The notes beneath the pieces were generated by a model. That model saw nothing but the letters and a program-made list of their open reading frames with translations, was not told the DNA's origin and did no database searches. Made by a program: the position numbers and the translations under genes. DNA of 64,000 nt from Platycnemis pennipes. Its lineage: Eukaryota > Arthropoda > Insecta > Odonata > Platycnemididae. Of this stretch, positions 35,593-46,998 are shown piece by piece; positions within the stretch are counted from its first letter, which is position 1, and each line of letters starts with the position of its first letter. Where the stretch lies: positions 133,938,615-134,002,614 of the forward strand of contig OW121848.1 of NCBI GenBank assembly GCA_933228895.1, written 5' to 3'.

Positions 35593-38585
35593 AAAACTGC
35601 AATTCCTCAGCATAGCGGTGTGCGGTTCGTAATTCGGCGACACGAGTTGTTTGGGGGAGGGGAGGGGGTTCTCGGTAGGAGAAATTTCCTTCGCGCGACA
35701 CTCGTTCTCCACGTCAACACTTGTCTCGGGGAGGGCGCAGCAATCACCCCCACGTAGGGATCGTAACCGGAATTAAAATATGCGAGTGTCATCTGGATTG
35801 GTAGGGTCGTAAATGCGTGGCATATCACAAACAAGAAATACCCCCAATATTCAAAAACACTAAAAACTATTCTGCATTGCTTGAAAAAATGTACTAAAAG
35901 TCCATATCACGCCATGAAATTACAATATTTTTCATTTTTCATTCCAGCAGCAAAGACTGAAGAGATTCCGTTTTTCACAGAAAGATCGCAATCACGTAGG
36001 TCGAAGCGGAAAACCATGAGCTACATCTATAGAAAAAATATGAGAGACAAACCGTAATTAAATCAATACCTTATTAGGTGAGTGTAGATCGAAGTAAGCA
36101 TCGAGCTAAAAATATAGATAATTTACGGTTTTGTTAATTTTAATGACTATATTTTGTCTGTGCTACTTCTGGCTTCCTGCCGGCTGAAATGTCGGTCTTA
36201 TGTGAGTTGCTTGGGATTATCAGCCGAATTTTTAATTAAAAAAACAACACGATTTTTTTTCACTACGTTATCTCCCCGGAAGTGTTCATGCAAATTTTAT
36301 AGAAAGGTTTTTATTGAATGCTATTGCAATGCCAGTAGAAGTTGCTTAGCTGAAGCGCAAATTCCCGTCCACTAAGGCTGAAACCTGATTTGCCTCAATC
36401 CCAATGTCATCGACGCAAACTCTTAATTACAAAATCTTAATTGCAAGCTAGTTGAATGTTTTGTATCTGCTCGGGTTGATTCCCTAAAGAGCTCAGTATA
36501 TTCAGTTCATCTCATTGAACCGTTTTAAGATAGAATTGGATTTCTAAAGATTGCTCCATAGTAGGATATAAATTAGATGAAACGAGGTAAAATTGCGTTA
36601 ATTAAAAGAAATTATTATTTAAGAAATTATTTATTATATAAGAAATTATAAGAGGCATTAGTTGTGGTAAAATCATCAAAGCCGTTGCAATTGAATGAAA
36701 GCACTCTCCCAAAAATACTAGAGCAAAAAGATTCTATTGCCTATTCGCTGATAACTCCATATGTAAGACGGATTCTGGAATTAGATTCATTTCCATTTCA
36801 TTTCCTAGAAAGATATTGATAATCCAAGAATGTTGTTACAAAAATTGCCTTAATTAGGACGGAAGATAAAATAGATTTACCTGCGCTGTGCGAAAGTTTA
36901 TCCCGGGCTGTCATTCAAGGTAATTTGAGTGAATGCATTAGAATACTTTCGAGGAATAATAACTGGCGTACGGAGATATGAAACATACTTTGCCTTAGCC
37001 AACTCGCAAGGAACAACAAGATTTTTACCATCGGAATCCTCAACGAAAATAAAAAAACGAAGTACATCGCGTTTTATTAGGTGCAACAAGCCATAATTTT
37101 CACATTTACCGTCTTTTAGTCCGGCTGCAAATGCGGTGACAGAAAAAGAGAACATTCGGTTAGCTTGCATTCGCTGCTCGTCTGCAACTCGCCCGCCAAT
37201 CTGACCATCAAATCTGCTCACCCTCCGAACCTCCCCGCCCTCGTCTCGGAGTAATTTATGTTAACAGCACCGTATGTGCCGTCGGTATGACGAGTAGGAT
37301 GGCAATACAACGACAGGGGACTGGTGCCAAAATACTTTCAGTTCGACCTGCTCGGGACGACTCGTGCGCTTCCCGTTCCTCTTTTTTTATGTCCTGTGAG
37401 ATGATCAGACGCTGCAATCGTCAACTCGAGATTTTGCGAGAAAAAAATAACAAATGCCCACTAAAGCATCGTTTCCAGGAGCGAAATTCTCTGAAGGGCC
37501 ACGAGGAAGCCGTATATAAAAAAATAAAACGGAAGGACGAGGGGACAGCGACCGCCGACTTACATCGATGCCCGTAATGCAGCGTTCGAAACATTGACCG
37601 AAATAAAATTTTTTTAGTAGGTACTTGCTAGAGAGGATACGGCATTTACGATTGGTGAAGAAAAGACACGAATTTCGTGTATCGAGGGTTGTGGACATGT
37701 TCCGCATTCACGTACATTCGATATCCGATTCAGAATCATAAATGCAGGCTGAATGCCATTCTTAAGTACTTTTACATCAATCCAGATTGAATAATACACT
37801 TCATTTACTGCGACAACACTTCCCAAAATACTCAAAATTTTGTCACAAATAATGAAAATCTTTTTACAGTGCTATCAAATTGAATAAAACGAAAGCTGAT
37901 AACTTCAGGCTTAACTATGGGATACCTTTCCATAATGGAAAATAAAAGAATGAAACTTTGTTATCACCTGAAGATGTAACTACGTTATAAAACCCGGGTC
38001 GTGCCTATTTAAATATAAAGTGAACCTAACAAAGTTTTATTCTTTTATTTTCCAATCTGATTAAAACGAGTAGCTCACCAAGTCATTCTTAAATTTAAAA
38101 AAAACAGAATAATGACCCAAGCTTACCACCACGCATTGTCACGTTATAAATAACAAGGTTAGAAGAACCCAGAAATGGTTAAATCGTAGAAGAAGCAATA
38201 AAAAGTCACAGACTCTGGGTTACAGTCATGGTTTTTAAAAACAATAGGAGGCAACCGGATGCTTACATTGACCGAGTATTGAGATAATGAGTGAGAGAGT
38301 ATTTCGATAGTTCACTGTACGCAAACCTTTTACCTTAAGGTAAACAATTCATGCAATTATTCACATCACAGCGTATGCTAAACCTCCCAGTGACCATAAA
38401 ACACAGAGATGATTCATATATGCAACATAGAAACACCAGGGGCGTGACACACTGGGTTGCTCAAATAGAGAACTCAGTAACACTTCCATTATTACAATTA
38501 ATGGATCCTAAGATTAGTTTTATATAGATCTCCACTCGAGATTCCTATTAGATTATTTCCTCATATTTCACGTTATATTTTTATT
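35593..38585. other. Non-genic stretch
   Basis: Contains GC-rich spots near 35,620-35,760 and 37,190-37,560 with frames of 72-107 codons on both strands; none shows a domain. Remainder AT-rich with no repeat family assigned. Confidence 0.35.
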
Positions 38586-38589
38586 AGGT

Positions 38590-38750
38590 CTTTTATTTCA
38601 TGTCCTTTATTACTTGCTTCGTATATCTTACACAAGATCTGCCTTTGGAATCCTTCCCATTCCCTTTTCTCTCAACAATTGTCTTCATAAGACCATTACG
38701 TCCCAAGATTTGGCCGATTAATTATGTCCTCCAGCCCTTAGCAAGTCGGC
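38590..38750 (-). mobile_element. Decayed RTE-like LINE 3' fragment
   Basis: Minus strand: GGCCGATTAATT-type block complementing LIGQIL, then NGLMKTIVE and GKDSKGR-like pieces, matching the GHILRHDGLMKTIVEGKVNG part of the family at 34.7 and 25.6 kb. Confidence 0.6.
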
Positions 38751-39984
38751 AGAATATATTAAAAGAAGATAGTTAGTTGGTGGAGGATATTTTCGGGAAG
38801 CAAAGGAATGACTTAAAGAGTGATTTCAATAGAGAGCGCGTCAAGATTTGAGTGCACTTTATGAGAAGGGAGGAAAAGGGTGGGATGTTTGGATGTCATG
38901 AGGACAACCTGAGAATATGAAGATTTCAACAGGAATTCAATGTAGGGAATCTTCATTGACACGGTGTTCAGCCATAGCTTTGCATGAAGGATCTCAAATT
39001 TTGCTGGGGAAAAGGTGTTGTCAAAACGTACCATTCCTCTTCTTGGTTCCTCTTGTTTGTTTTGTCGAATATTATGATGCAAATGATGATAAAATATGAA
39101 TTTGAGTGAGCAGTGTGCAGTTCTTCCACTCTACTCGTTCCTTGTCCGCTCATATTTTCCCAACATTCTCTCTTTCCAATGATGGCCATCCAATTATCAG
39201 CACCATCTATGGAATCATCACTCCCATTTGGTCTGTGCCATGCTGACGATATCATATCAACATTTTTTCAGGCACCCTCTAGTCCTCACAAATATCCTTC
39301 CCACTTTAGGGTCCGTTTTTTGTTTTTTTTTCTTTTAAACTTGATAACATGATTAAAAATATTTATAAAAAAGTGAAAAAATAATCCTCTAAGACTGTTT
39401 ATGTAGAAAAAATTCCGACGGAAACATAACGCAATATCCCTTCCTAACATTTTCCGCTATATTGATTGAATAAGAACCGTGACGTTAGTATTCTGGTATC
39501 TCACCAGTGACCATGGAAGGAAATAAACTAGTAAAGGGGAAAAGGTACTCATTTTGGATCTGAGGTTTTTGCAGCGAGTACCGTCTTCATAAAAGGTTTT
39601 AGGTGCAGATGCATATAACACTTGTCAGCTTTCACGGTCATTGCAGGGCGTATCTTTAGGATATAGACTGCTCTTATATATCCTGAACATGCGCCCTGAA
39701 ATGTCTACGAAAACTCAACTACTGCTAAAATGTTGCACGCAGCTAATCTGAAAACCTTTAATCACGATGGTACAACTTTTGCTTCGTGCCAAGTGATGCT
39801 AATAAAGGATTTATAAATCCCATAAGCTGTCTTCCAATCTACCAAAAGGTACTAAAATATGGTATGTCAAACGATATCGATACATATCGTTTGCTTAGAT
39901 TTTTGGAAGACTGCCAGAAATTTCATTTGGTAAAATATACATGACTTTGCACTTATTTTTCGAAATAAAAACACAATCCGAAAG
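38751..39984. other. Non-genic stretch
   Basis: Minus frames of 89 and 95 codons at 38,813-39,255 overlap each other and lack a recognised domain, though the second (SAWHRPNGSDDSIDGADNW and onward) is unusually free of low complexity. A dispersed element is possible. Confidence 0.35.
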
Positions 39985-40367
39985 TTAATATCATTTCTGT
40001 AAGGAAGTGGAACATTTTAATCAACATCTTAATCCGTCCAATTCTAGAGTATGCCTCCACTATATGGTCTCCATATTATAAGGTACACATCAAAGCTATT
40101 GAAAATGTTCAACGTAGATTTATTAGGCTAGTGTCATATACGTTTGATCTCCATCCTGTTCACTATGATCTAACTATGTTCCTTCTAAACTTATTACCTT
40201 TGGCTACCCGTTGTTTACAATTAGACATCACTTTTTTACATTGCCTGATACATGGTGACATTGACTCAAGCCATCTGCTAGCATTGATCTCATTTCATGT
40301 CCCTACTGTGAACACTAGACAATTATTCATGTTTTCATTACCTAAAACAGTTAATAACTATACTTTT
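39985..40367 (+). mobile_element. LINE-B, C-terminal ORF2, part upstream of a nested SINE
   Basis: The plus-strand frame is open without a stop. It encodes VRKWNILINILIRPILEYAS, TIWSPYYKVHIKAIENVQRR, FIRLVSY, LPLATRCLQLDITFLHCLIH, and HVPTVNTRQLFMFSLPKTVN. The RPILEYAS-WSPY-E-VQRRF order is the C-terminal tail found after RT in CR1/Jockey-related LINEs. It is a different family from LINE-A. The frame is interrupted only by the SINE that starts at 40,368 and resumes in phase behind it. Confidence 0.85.
40356..40367. repeat. Left target-site duplication of the nested SINE
   Basis: AACTATACTTTT here matches AACTTTACTTTT at 40,697-40,708 with one difference, the direct repeat made at SINE insertion. 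Confidence 0.85.
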
Positions 40368-40696
40368 CGGGGATCGGGTTGGTGTGGTGGCTAGTGTACT
40401 GGCCTCCCATCACGAGGGCCCGGATTCGATTCCCGGCAGTGGCGGATTTTTCAGTGGAAAACCGGTACCTACTTGAGTGCCTAGTGGAGGGCAATTCAAG
40501 TTCAGTACTCCGTCCGTTGGATGGGACGTTAACCCGTGGTCCCCTTGGCGCCTTTCGTTAAGAGTAGGCTAATGCCGACGCCGGGTTTCTCTCCACGCTT
40601 CCTCCGTTCCCTGAAAACTCCTACCATTACCCACCTATCCTAAATGGCGCAAGTGACCTCAGCTGTCGGTCGCCTCCCCTGAATAACCAACCAACC
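40368..40696 (+). mobile_element. tRNA-derived SINE, reference full-length copy (329 bp)
   Basis: The head carries RNA polymerase III boxes: TGGCTAGTGTA at 40,386-40,396 (A-box-like) and GGATTCGATTCC at 40,420-40,431 (B box). The body has GGAAAACCGGTACCTACTTG, GGGCAATTCAAGTTCAGTAC, CCGTCCGTTGGATGGGACGT, CCTTGGCGCCTTTCGTTAAG and CTAATGCCGACGCCGGGTTT. It ends in an AACC repeat tail. It sits inside LINE-B with 12-bp target duplications, so both ends are defined. It encodes no protein and would depend on a partner LINE. Confidence 0.93.
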
Positions 40697-40708
40697 AACT
40701 TTACTTTT
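40697..40708. repeat. Right target-site duplication of the nested SINE
   Basis: AACTTTACTTTT, the partner of 40,356-40,367. Confidence 0.85.
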
Positions 40709-40979
40709 AATTCACCTCCTATTAGGACAATGCGCAATATTAATTACATATACATTCACATAGATCATTTAAATATTAAGCCTGCAAATTTGAAAAGAAA
40801 ATTGTCTTTTTATCTACACAAAACCTGAATATTTAATTATTTAGCCCACCTTTGTATTGTTTCATGTCATATGTTTCATTTTACTATGTGTATCTTTTAC
40901 TGTAACGCATGATGAACCTGTGCTTTTTTCTTGGAAATTGGACATTTTCCCGTGATAAATATTATTATTATTATTATTA
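40709..40979 (+). mobile_element. LINE-B, end of ORF2 and 3' UTR with ATT tail
   Basis: Directly after the target duplication the LINE-B frame continues in phase with NSPPIRTMRNINYIYIHIDH and ANLKRKLSFYLHKT, then TGA at 40,826-40,828. About 130 bases of 3' UTR end in an ATT trinucleotide run at 40,959-40,979, the element's tail. Confidence 0.85.
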
Positions 40980-41049
40980 AAAAAGTAAAAAGGTGAGTAT
41001 CCTATTTCCAGCTTCAAAACTGGCATTTCGTCTTCTCAGGGAGACAAGA

Positions 41050-41560
41050 GAATCAATCTAAGAAAACTCCTCGCCCACATTTTCAGTCCATGACCACCAC
41101 AACGGGTAGACTCTTGAAGCGTTTCCCCGTAATTTTCCCGTTTCCCTCAGACGCTCCAAATCCAAAACACCATTCGAGTGCCGCGACTCGTGTCGCTGAA
41201 TCATCCCCGGAATAACTCCATTCCGCTCCACCCCTCCCAGAATCCTGAGCACCCCTGCACGCGGCATACATCCATTTCCTGCCCCACAACCACCTTCCTC
41301 CCTCCCACAAAAACACCCCCTCAACCCGCCACCCCACCGCTTGCGTCCTGGGGCTCCCTGGAGACAAATTTCGAGAGGATGTGATCCTCTCCCGCGGTCC
41401 TCTCACCCTTCGCCCCAAAACACACTCCATGCCGTTCCAAGCTGCAACGAGGAGGGCGGAGGAACGTTGGAAATTAAAGGAGGCTGGCTTGGAAAAAATA
41501 GGAAGGCCATCGTTTTGTTCATAACTGAAAATTAGTTGGGAAAAAAAACAGGTGGAGACT
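41050..41560. other. GC-rich, pyrimidine-biased island
   Basis: Plus strand C-rich (CCACCTTCCTCCCTCCCAC, CCCGCCACCCCACCGC). The minus-strand frame of 167 codons (41,083-41,586) is matched by plus frames of 64-68 codons; translations are Gly/Trp- or Pro-rich without domains. Confidence 0.4.
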
Positions 41561-42375
41561 GTGTGGGAGCCACAGCCGCAAACCATTCAGAGCGTGAGCG
41601 ATACGTCACGTGAGATGAAGGGTTGCTAAGGATAAGTTAAAGGAAGTGGACGAATACAAATTCAGTTTATTTGATTTGTCATAATCTATTTCATTCGCGA
41701 TATCAATCATGTTTTGAAGCCATGTACAGCAATGCTACATTTTACCGCAAACATTATTTGGTTGTTTACTTAATCGGTGTATACGCGAGATTTGAATTGA
41801 AGCTTCTTTGACCCGAATAAAGTCGCTAGGACTTCGCAAGAAACTGGACAGCTGATAGAATTCATGATCGAAGTCTAATTTTGTAGTTTTAATCATAGAT
41901 TATAATTATAAAATTCATGACGTCGTCGTATGAAATTAATGACATTATCGTCGAATCAAAAAAAAAAATCATGCTAATTCATTGCAATGTCTATTTAATA
42001 ACTTTATTGGAAAGGATACGTATTGGATTAGGCTACACTTAAACCAGGTGTGGAATCAGGGATCTATCTTTCACTTTATCGCAATCTTTAGCGTTAACTC
42101 TTACCCCTAGAGTAGCGCAGGGTTAACAATAATCGTCTATAAAATTCGCTCCACTGATTGTAATAAGCTATTTGAAGTGCTGAACGAAAAATGAAGAATG
42201 TATATCACGTTCTCTCTGAGATAAGTTTAATCAATAAATAACGATTACGGTAGCGCACGCGATATGAAGATCCATGATCGAGGCCCTGGACTAAACCCAC
42301 TTGAACTATGCTTGAATATAATGACCCAAGTACGTGAGCCTTGGATGGCTTCTATCTCTCTCTCCATCCCAATTG
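41561..42375. other. Non-genic AT-rich stretch
   Basis: No frame or repeat family recognised. Confidence 0.4.
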
Positions 42376-42379
42376 TCTG

Positions 42380-43210
42380 GCTGAAGCGACGATCCCCTTC
42401 TCAAAACTAGCAACCTCCTGCAGCGCACAACCCCCTCTCCAAATTCACTTCGTCGCTCCCGACCCTAACCCGGCCCCGAACTTTAAAGCCCGTCGGCGTC
42501 GAACATCGAACGAGAGATTTCCCCCGAGGAAGCCGGCGTTCGCGATGTCCCCCTATCCTCCCCAATCCTTCCCCCCGCCCCCGTCCGCCGACTCCGATAC
42601 CCCACGCAGAGTGACGTATTCTAGCAATGTACAGAGTTAGGCGTACGGGAATGAGGGACGATGCACTTCGGCGTGAAAAGGTGGCTGGGTCCAGCGAACT
42701 AGCGCGCCGAAGATGGTTTTCGGTCGAGGGGGCTTAGGATTGGGGCATTGCGGGAGGAGGGGGAGGGTGGTCCACCAACACCGCTAAACGAGGTCTCCTC
42801 ATGCCATTGAATTGGGCGAGAGGGATTGGATGCACTTCTGTGCGCGGGAAGGGTCAGGGAGGGAGTCCTAGGGTTCGGTTATGGCTCCGTCGTATCCAGT
42901 GCCGTTCGGTTTGGGGGAGTGGTATCAAGGGACCGGGTTCGAGGCGAGGGAGGCTGAGGAAAGGGGGAGGGACGGGGGGGGGGGGGGGTGACGTAAACGT
43001 GTTCACGGACAGGGAAACTTTCTTGGGCTGCCTCGCACACAATAAGACATCGGGGTCCACACGACGCGCGACACGTGTACCAGTTGTGCCGACAGAGGAA
43101 GTAGGACACGCATATCCCCGCCGCTTAATTGCCTGCATCCTGATGAACGCAAGGGGAGCAAGTGACCTCTACACTCAAGAAGCACGAGCCTTTTTTTCTT
43201 TTCACAACCA
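42380..43210. other. GC-rich, CpG-rich island with a 15-base G run
   Basis: CpG-dense throughout; C-rich at the start (42,540-42,600), G-rich from 42,720. A run of 15 G lies at 42,974-42,988, followed by TGACGTAAACG, which includes a CRE-like TGACGTAA. Frames up to 139 codons overlap on both strands and have no domain. A promoter role is possible but unproven. Confidence 0.45.
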
Positions 43211-43838
43211 AGAAGATTAATTTGTACAAACGATAGTTGTATCACATCGACCACTTTTTGTTACCCTCAGCAAAAACGAGCAATCTTGGCTTCGTATCCT
43301 GTAAAATCGCGCTTTTTCATAGCTGACATGCTGGCGCGATACTTCGATAATGTTTTTCCTAACTCTTCTCTTTCCCTTTCTATAAAGCTTTTTTCATTTA
43401 TGGTATAAATCAGTTGTTCAGTTCAGTGGGACATGAAGAGTGAATTCTCCTTCCAGTTTTATAATAGCTGACATGATCATCAGATAACGTGGTGGTTTCA
43501 TTAATATTGCGATTTTTGACTAATATAAAATACTAGGCGGTGAGGTAATTTGGACTTTATTGGCAGGAGGGAGTATCCAAAATAAGAGATAAAAACGGAC
43601 TTTACACGCATTTCTTTTTAACGTTTGTGGTTTCGAACCAACACCTTTTTTAGGATAACACCGGCACAGCGTTTTTCTTCGTGTTACAAAGATCAGGTTT
43701 TCGAAATTTGTTGCATAGGATTGGAATGGTAACGGGGAATAATCTACATTTATAATTATGTGGACGAGAACGTAGAAAAAATTGAAAACTAAATATTTGC
43801 AGGCATGATTATTCTCGAAAGCAATGTTTCACCCATGC
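43211..43838. other. Non-genic AT-rich stretch
   Basis: No frame or repeat family recognised. Confidence 0.4.
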
Positions 43839-43839
43839 G

Positions 43840-44035
43840 GTTTGCTGGAGTTCGTCCGTAAGACAATGGACTCTCGGGCGTGTTTAGCTAAGGTGTCAAG
43901 GGATCCACTAAGGCTAATGCCGGCACAAGGGTTTCTCTCCTACTGCTTCCACTCCCTGGATGTCTATCTCTTCTGTAATATCCACTCAATGGCGTACCCA
44001 AGCCTTAGTTGTCAGTTACCTTCCTCAATCGCAAG
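43840..44035 (+). mobile_element. tRNA-derived SINE, central-3' fragment
   Basis: CTAAGGCTAATGCCGGCACA, AGGGTTTCTCTCCTACTGCT, ATCCACTCAATGGCGTACCC and TTAGTTGTCAGTTACCTTCC match the 3' half of the SINE. The head is missing or unrecognisable. Confidence 0.65.
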
Positions 44036-44380
44036 AGGAAATGCTTGTAAACGAATGCAAATATCTTTCAAACCTTTTCGAAGTATAATTGATACGCTGG
44101 AAAATAGAATAATTTATAATGAGAGAAGAAAAATATATAAACATTCGGAAGCCCAGATAAAAAAGGCATGATAACAGGAAAAGACGTCGAGGTGCGACGT
44201 TGTAGCTACAAGGGAGGTAGCGGGAGGGAAGGGTGATTGGGACCGGTGGATTGTAGAACGAGGAAGTATGGTGGAGATTTTTTAACAAGTAAATCGCAAA
44301 CAAGATAATTAGCACTTAAATATGCATTGATTTAGCAATGCACATTTCACTCTCGCACCTAAGGTGTAAATGATGACGTA
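44036..44380. other. Non-genic stretch
   Basis: Short GC-rich spot at 44,180-44,270. No gene. Confidence 0.35.
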
Positions 44381-44381
44381 A

Positions 44382-44418
44382 TGGGGTATCATGGATGGTG
44401 ATCATCCATGATACCCCA
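44382..44418. repeat. Perfect inverted repeat, 16-bp arms, 5-base loop
   Basis: TGGGGTATCATGGATG (44,382-44,397) and its exact reverse complement (44,403-44,418) flank GTGAT. Part of the loop and arms (GATCATCC) is itself near-palindromic. No coding context. Confidence 0.9.
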
Positions 44419-44713
44419 AAACCATCGAATGGGTCAATTGGTCATTTGGCCATGAGCTCAATAAAGAGAGCAAAAATGCAAACACATCGATTCCTAGGGC
44501 GTGTTAAATATTATTTAAGTGTAGAAAATTTCGACTAATTCTTCCTAAAGCTATAAATTGGTATAAATGTGGCTGTGAAATATTCCTATGTAAATGATAT
44601 CGGGGAAAACATTTCCTAGCTGATCGGCCTCGGTTGTAGAAGAATATCAAATACCGGTATATATTGGTTATAAATTTCATCTAATATTTAGTAAAGATAC
44701 CACGCACATACTA

Positions 44714-45045
44714 GGATTGGGGAACAGGTTAGTGTGGTGGGTAGGTACTGGCCTTATGGTAGTGAAAGAGATTTTTCATGTGAATACCGGTCCCAGGGAA
44801 CATTTGGAGAGCTCCTCCAGTTCAGAACTCCATTCATCTATCGAGTGGGACATTTAACCGTGGTTCCCTTGACCCATTGGCGCCTTTTGTCAAGAGCAGG
44901 TTAAGCCGAAGTCGGGTTTCTCTCAACCCTTCCTTCATACCCTAAAAATACTACCCCTAACCAATTTCCCATATATCCGGACTGGTGAACATGATCTCAG
45001 TTGTTGGTCAGCAAACCCAAAATACTAAACAAACTAACAATAACG
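44714..45045 (+). mobile_element. tRNA-derived SINE, near full length
   Basis: The head TTAGTGTGGTGGGTAGGTAC is followed by a small deletion across the B box; the body keeps AATACCGGTCCCAGGGAACA, GAGTGGGACATTTAACCGTG, TTGGCGCCTTTTGTCAAGAG and GCCGAAGTCGGGTTTCTCTC. The A-rich end (ACTAAACAAACTAACAATAA) stands for the tail. Confidence 0.85.
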
Positions 45046-46860
45046 TAATAATATAATTTTGAGATGTAATAATGAATGCCTAAACTCATTATGCAAAAAT
45101 TTAACCGGATATTCCTTCCTTTTAAATTAAGACAAATATTATAAGAAAATCTTGAGCGTATTCTAAGGCACTGCAAGAAAGTGATTTCTAGAAATTTTTC
45201 TCCATCGATATTGGCTAGTATGCGACAGGAACTACTCGGTATCTTGGGTCCTAAGCTGTCAGATTTCCCTAATTTAGTACCTTGTGATGCATGGACTACG
45301 AATATTTCTCAAGGGAGATAGCGTATCCGGTCTATGCCCCCTACAACATTTAATTGAAGCGAGGGGTTTGATTAGAGATGCGAATGACTACACCATCGAT
45401 AATCTAATACCCCTTCTAACAACTGGACCGTCCTGCCCCTCTGCTAGAAGGGGTGGAGATGTCGCACGTAGCTGACGGCTCAGTATTTTGGGTAATGGGT
45501 CCCCTGGGGGAGAAGGATTATTGCCAGGGGGGTCAGCCAATGATGCGGGGGTACCAAGTGGATTGGAGACAGAGAGATGGGAGGAGTCTCCGAGTCCGAA
45601 GAACACTCCCTTGCCCGACTTCCGACGACTTGCAGGAGATGTCAAACCAAAGAACATTTGCCGAGAGGTGAAGAGAATGCCGTAGGGACAAAGGAAAAGT
45701 GGTATTACTCGGAAAGATAGCCGTGCAGAAATCAATGTAGGAAAACGTAAGAGAAATGTGAAGAAAAAAATCATTACCTCGCGGTATAAATTATTAATTC
45801 ACTTTCATTCCTCACTAATCGTCTCTATCTACGGAGCACCTTGCAAGTCAACTCGAAGTTGTGTTGTAGGGGATTAAGAAGTAGAAAACATGGACTATAT
45901 ACGCACAACTCAAGTGTTCATAAGTATTAAGACACATATTTGTTTCACATGCAACTGCCACTTACAATTAGTAGTAAATATTCGTAGAACCATAATCATT
46001 GAATGAAATATGCAAATTTGTTCATTTACACTGAAATTTTATTCGTTCGGCAGGTATCTGACGATGGTGCCTTTGCGTCGAAACTAATTGCTCAAAATCA
46101 TTTTTGATAATTGTGTATAGTTTGTGATATATATTAGTAAAAAAGGATTGCCACTAAATCACGCCTGAAAATATTGTATATAATTATTATTTATGAAATT
46201 GGCATTTGTGAAATGCATTGTCGTAATTACCATAGCGCATTAAATCAGATTTAAGTGTAATTTTTTTAAACGGTAAAATAATTTCCAACTGCCTTCCACC
46301 GAATTTAAGTAAAATTAGGGGCGTTAAGTATCAGATACTATTTGATTTCTTCCCTGATTACGTGGGTATATGCACAACCAGGCTATCATCACGGTAATTC
46401 TTGCATCTTCATGCATTGAGAACATTTACTAAATAGCGCGCTTGTTAAAACCATGCTTTCTATATCTTTGATATATGACAGTATTTTACTTCAAGTGGTC
46501 CACCCCTTCCGCGACCGTAACACTGAAGGCCTTCATTATTACAATCTTACTACAGCCATCGTATTTTCTGAATTACTTAATGCTTTTCAAAATCCTATTT
46601 TTATCACCTCTCTCCCTCTTGCCCATCTTTCTCCGCTTAAGACGCAGTTTTCAAGGGTCCATTGCCTTTCACTACCACTTCGTCTATTTTTTCAGTCGCC
46701 CTCGAGTATCACCCATCAAATTCCTTTCCACACCCACCAAAATACACATCTTAGCAAAGAAAAAATACACACATACCTACAAGGCTGCTTTTTCGCTCTT
46801 CTTCCACTCAACCCAATTTGCCTTCTCCACACCTATTAAATAATATAGGCAATTTTCCAC
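45046..46860. other. Non-genic stretch
   Basis: A GC-rich part at 45,380-45,690 has frames of 63-128 codons on both strands without domains. At 46,453-46,843 two overlapping plus frames (128 and 122 codons) share a C/T-rich segment and show no domain. Rest AT-rich. Confidence 0.35.
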
Positions 46861-46875
46861 AAATTAATCTTTACT

Positions 46876-46908
46876 ACGACCGGTTTCGATGTGATACATC
46901 ATCATCAG
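46876..46908 (-). ncRNA. Hammerhead-ribozyme-like core (Penelope type)
   Basis: On the minus strand CTGATGA (46,908-46,902) is followed by one T, then a perfect 5-bp hairpin GATGT-ATC-ACATC (46,900-46,888), then GAAA (46,887-46,884), then CCGGTC with the expected cleavage point after C at 46,878. CTGATGA - stem II - GAAA - short stem III - GTC is the hammerhead catalytic core; the near-loopless CCGG stem III is the form described for Penelope-like elements. The extra T between CTGATGA and stem II departs from the consensus, and stem I pairs only partly, so activity is doubtful. Confidence 0.55.
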
Positions 46909-46994
46909 GTGACCAAATCTCACCAAAGTGCAGTATCTATACAAACTGATTGGAGGAACCAGGGAAAAAACAAGGAGTGAGGGACGAAGAGGGG

Positions 46995-46998
46995 AAGG
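46995..46998. repeat. Target-site duplication, left (AAGG)
   Basis: AAGG precedes the TGT end of the left LTR and is repeated at 54,136-54,139 after the ACA end of the right one. Four bases is the usual length for gypsy-group integrases. Chance agreement of four bases is possible but the position is exact. Confidence 0.8.

Larger units (their letters stand above)
46865..46998 (-). mobile_element. Penelope-like element terminal segment
   Basis: The segment carries CTACGACCGGTTTCGATGTG followed by ATCATCATCAGGTGACC, the signature known from the terminal repeats of Penelope-like elements in arthropods. Read on the minus strand it is preceded by a pyrimidine-rich part (CCTTCCCCTCTTCGTCCCTC) like that at the end of the GIY-YIG frame at 19.55 kb. 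The LTR retrotransposon is inserted next to it at 46,998/46,999, so the upstream part of the Penelope copy may lie beyond 54,135 (a Pro/Ser-rich minus frame at 54,140-54,260 would fit). Extent is uncertain. Confidence 0.55.

Noticed and set aside
38968..39255. Minus-strand 95-codon frame with normal-looking composition
   Set aside because: No domain or homologous family recognised and overlapped by another minus frame; kept only as a note within the non-genic stretch.
41083..41586. 167-codon minus-strand open frame
   Set aside because: Gly/Trp/Arg-rich translation from a C-rich island with no domain and no splice context.
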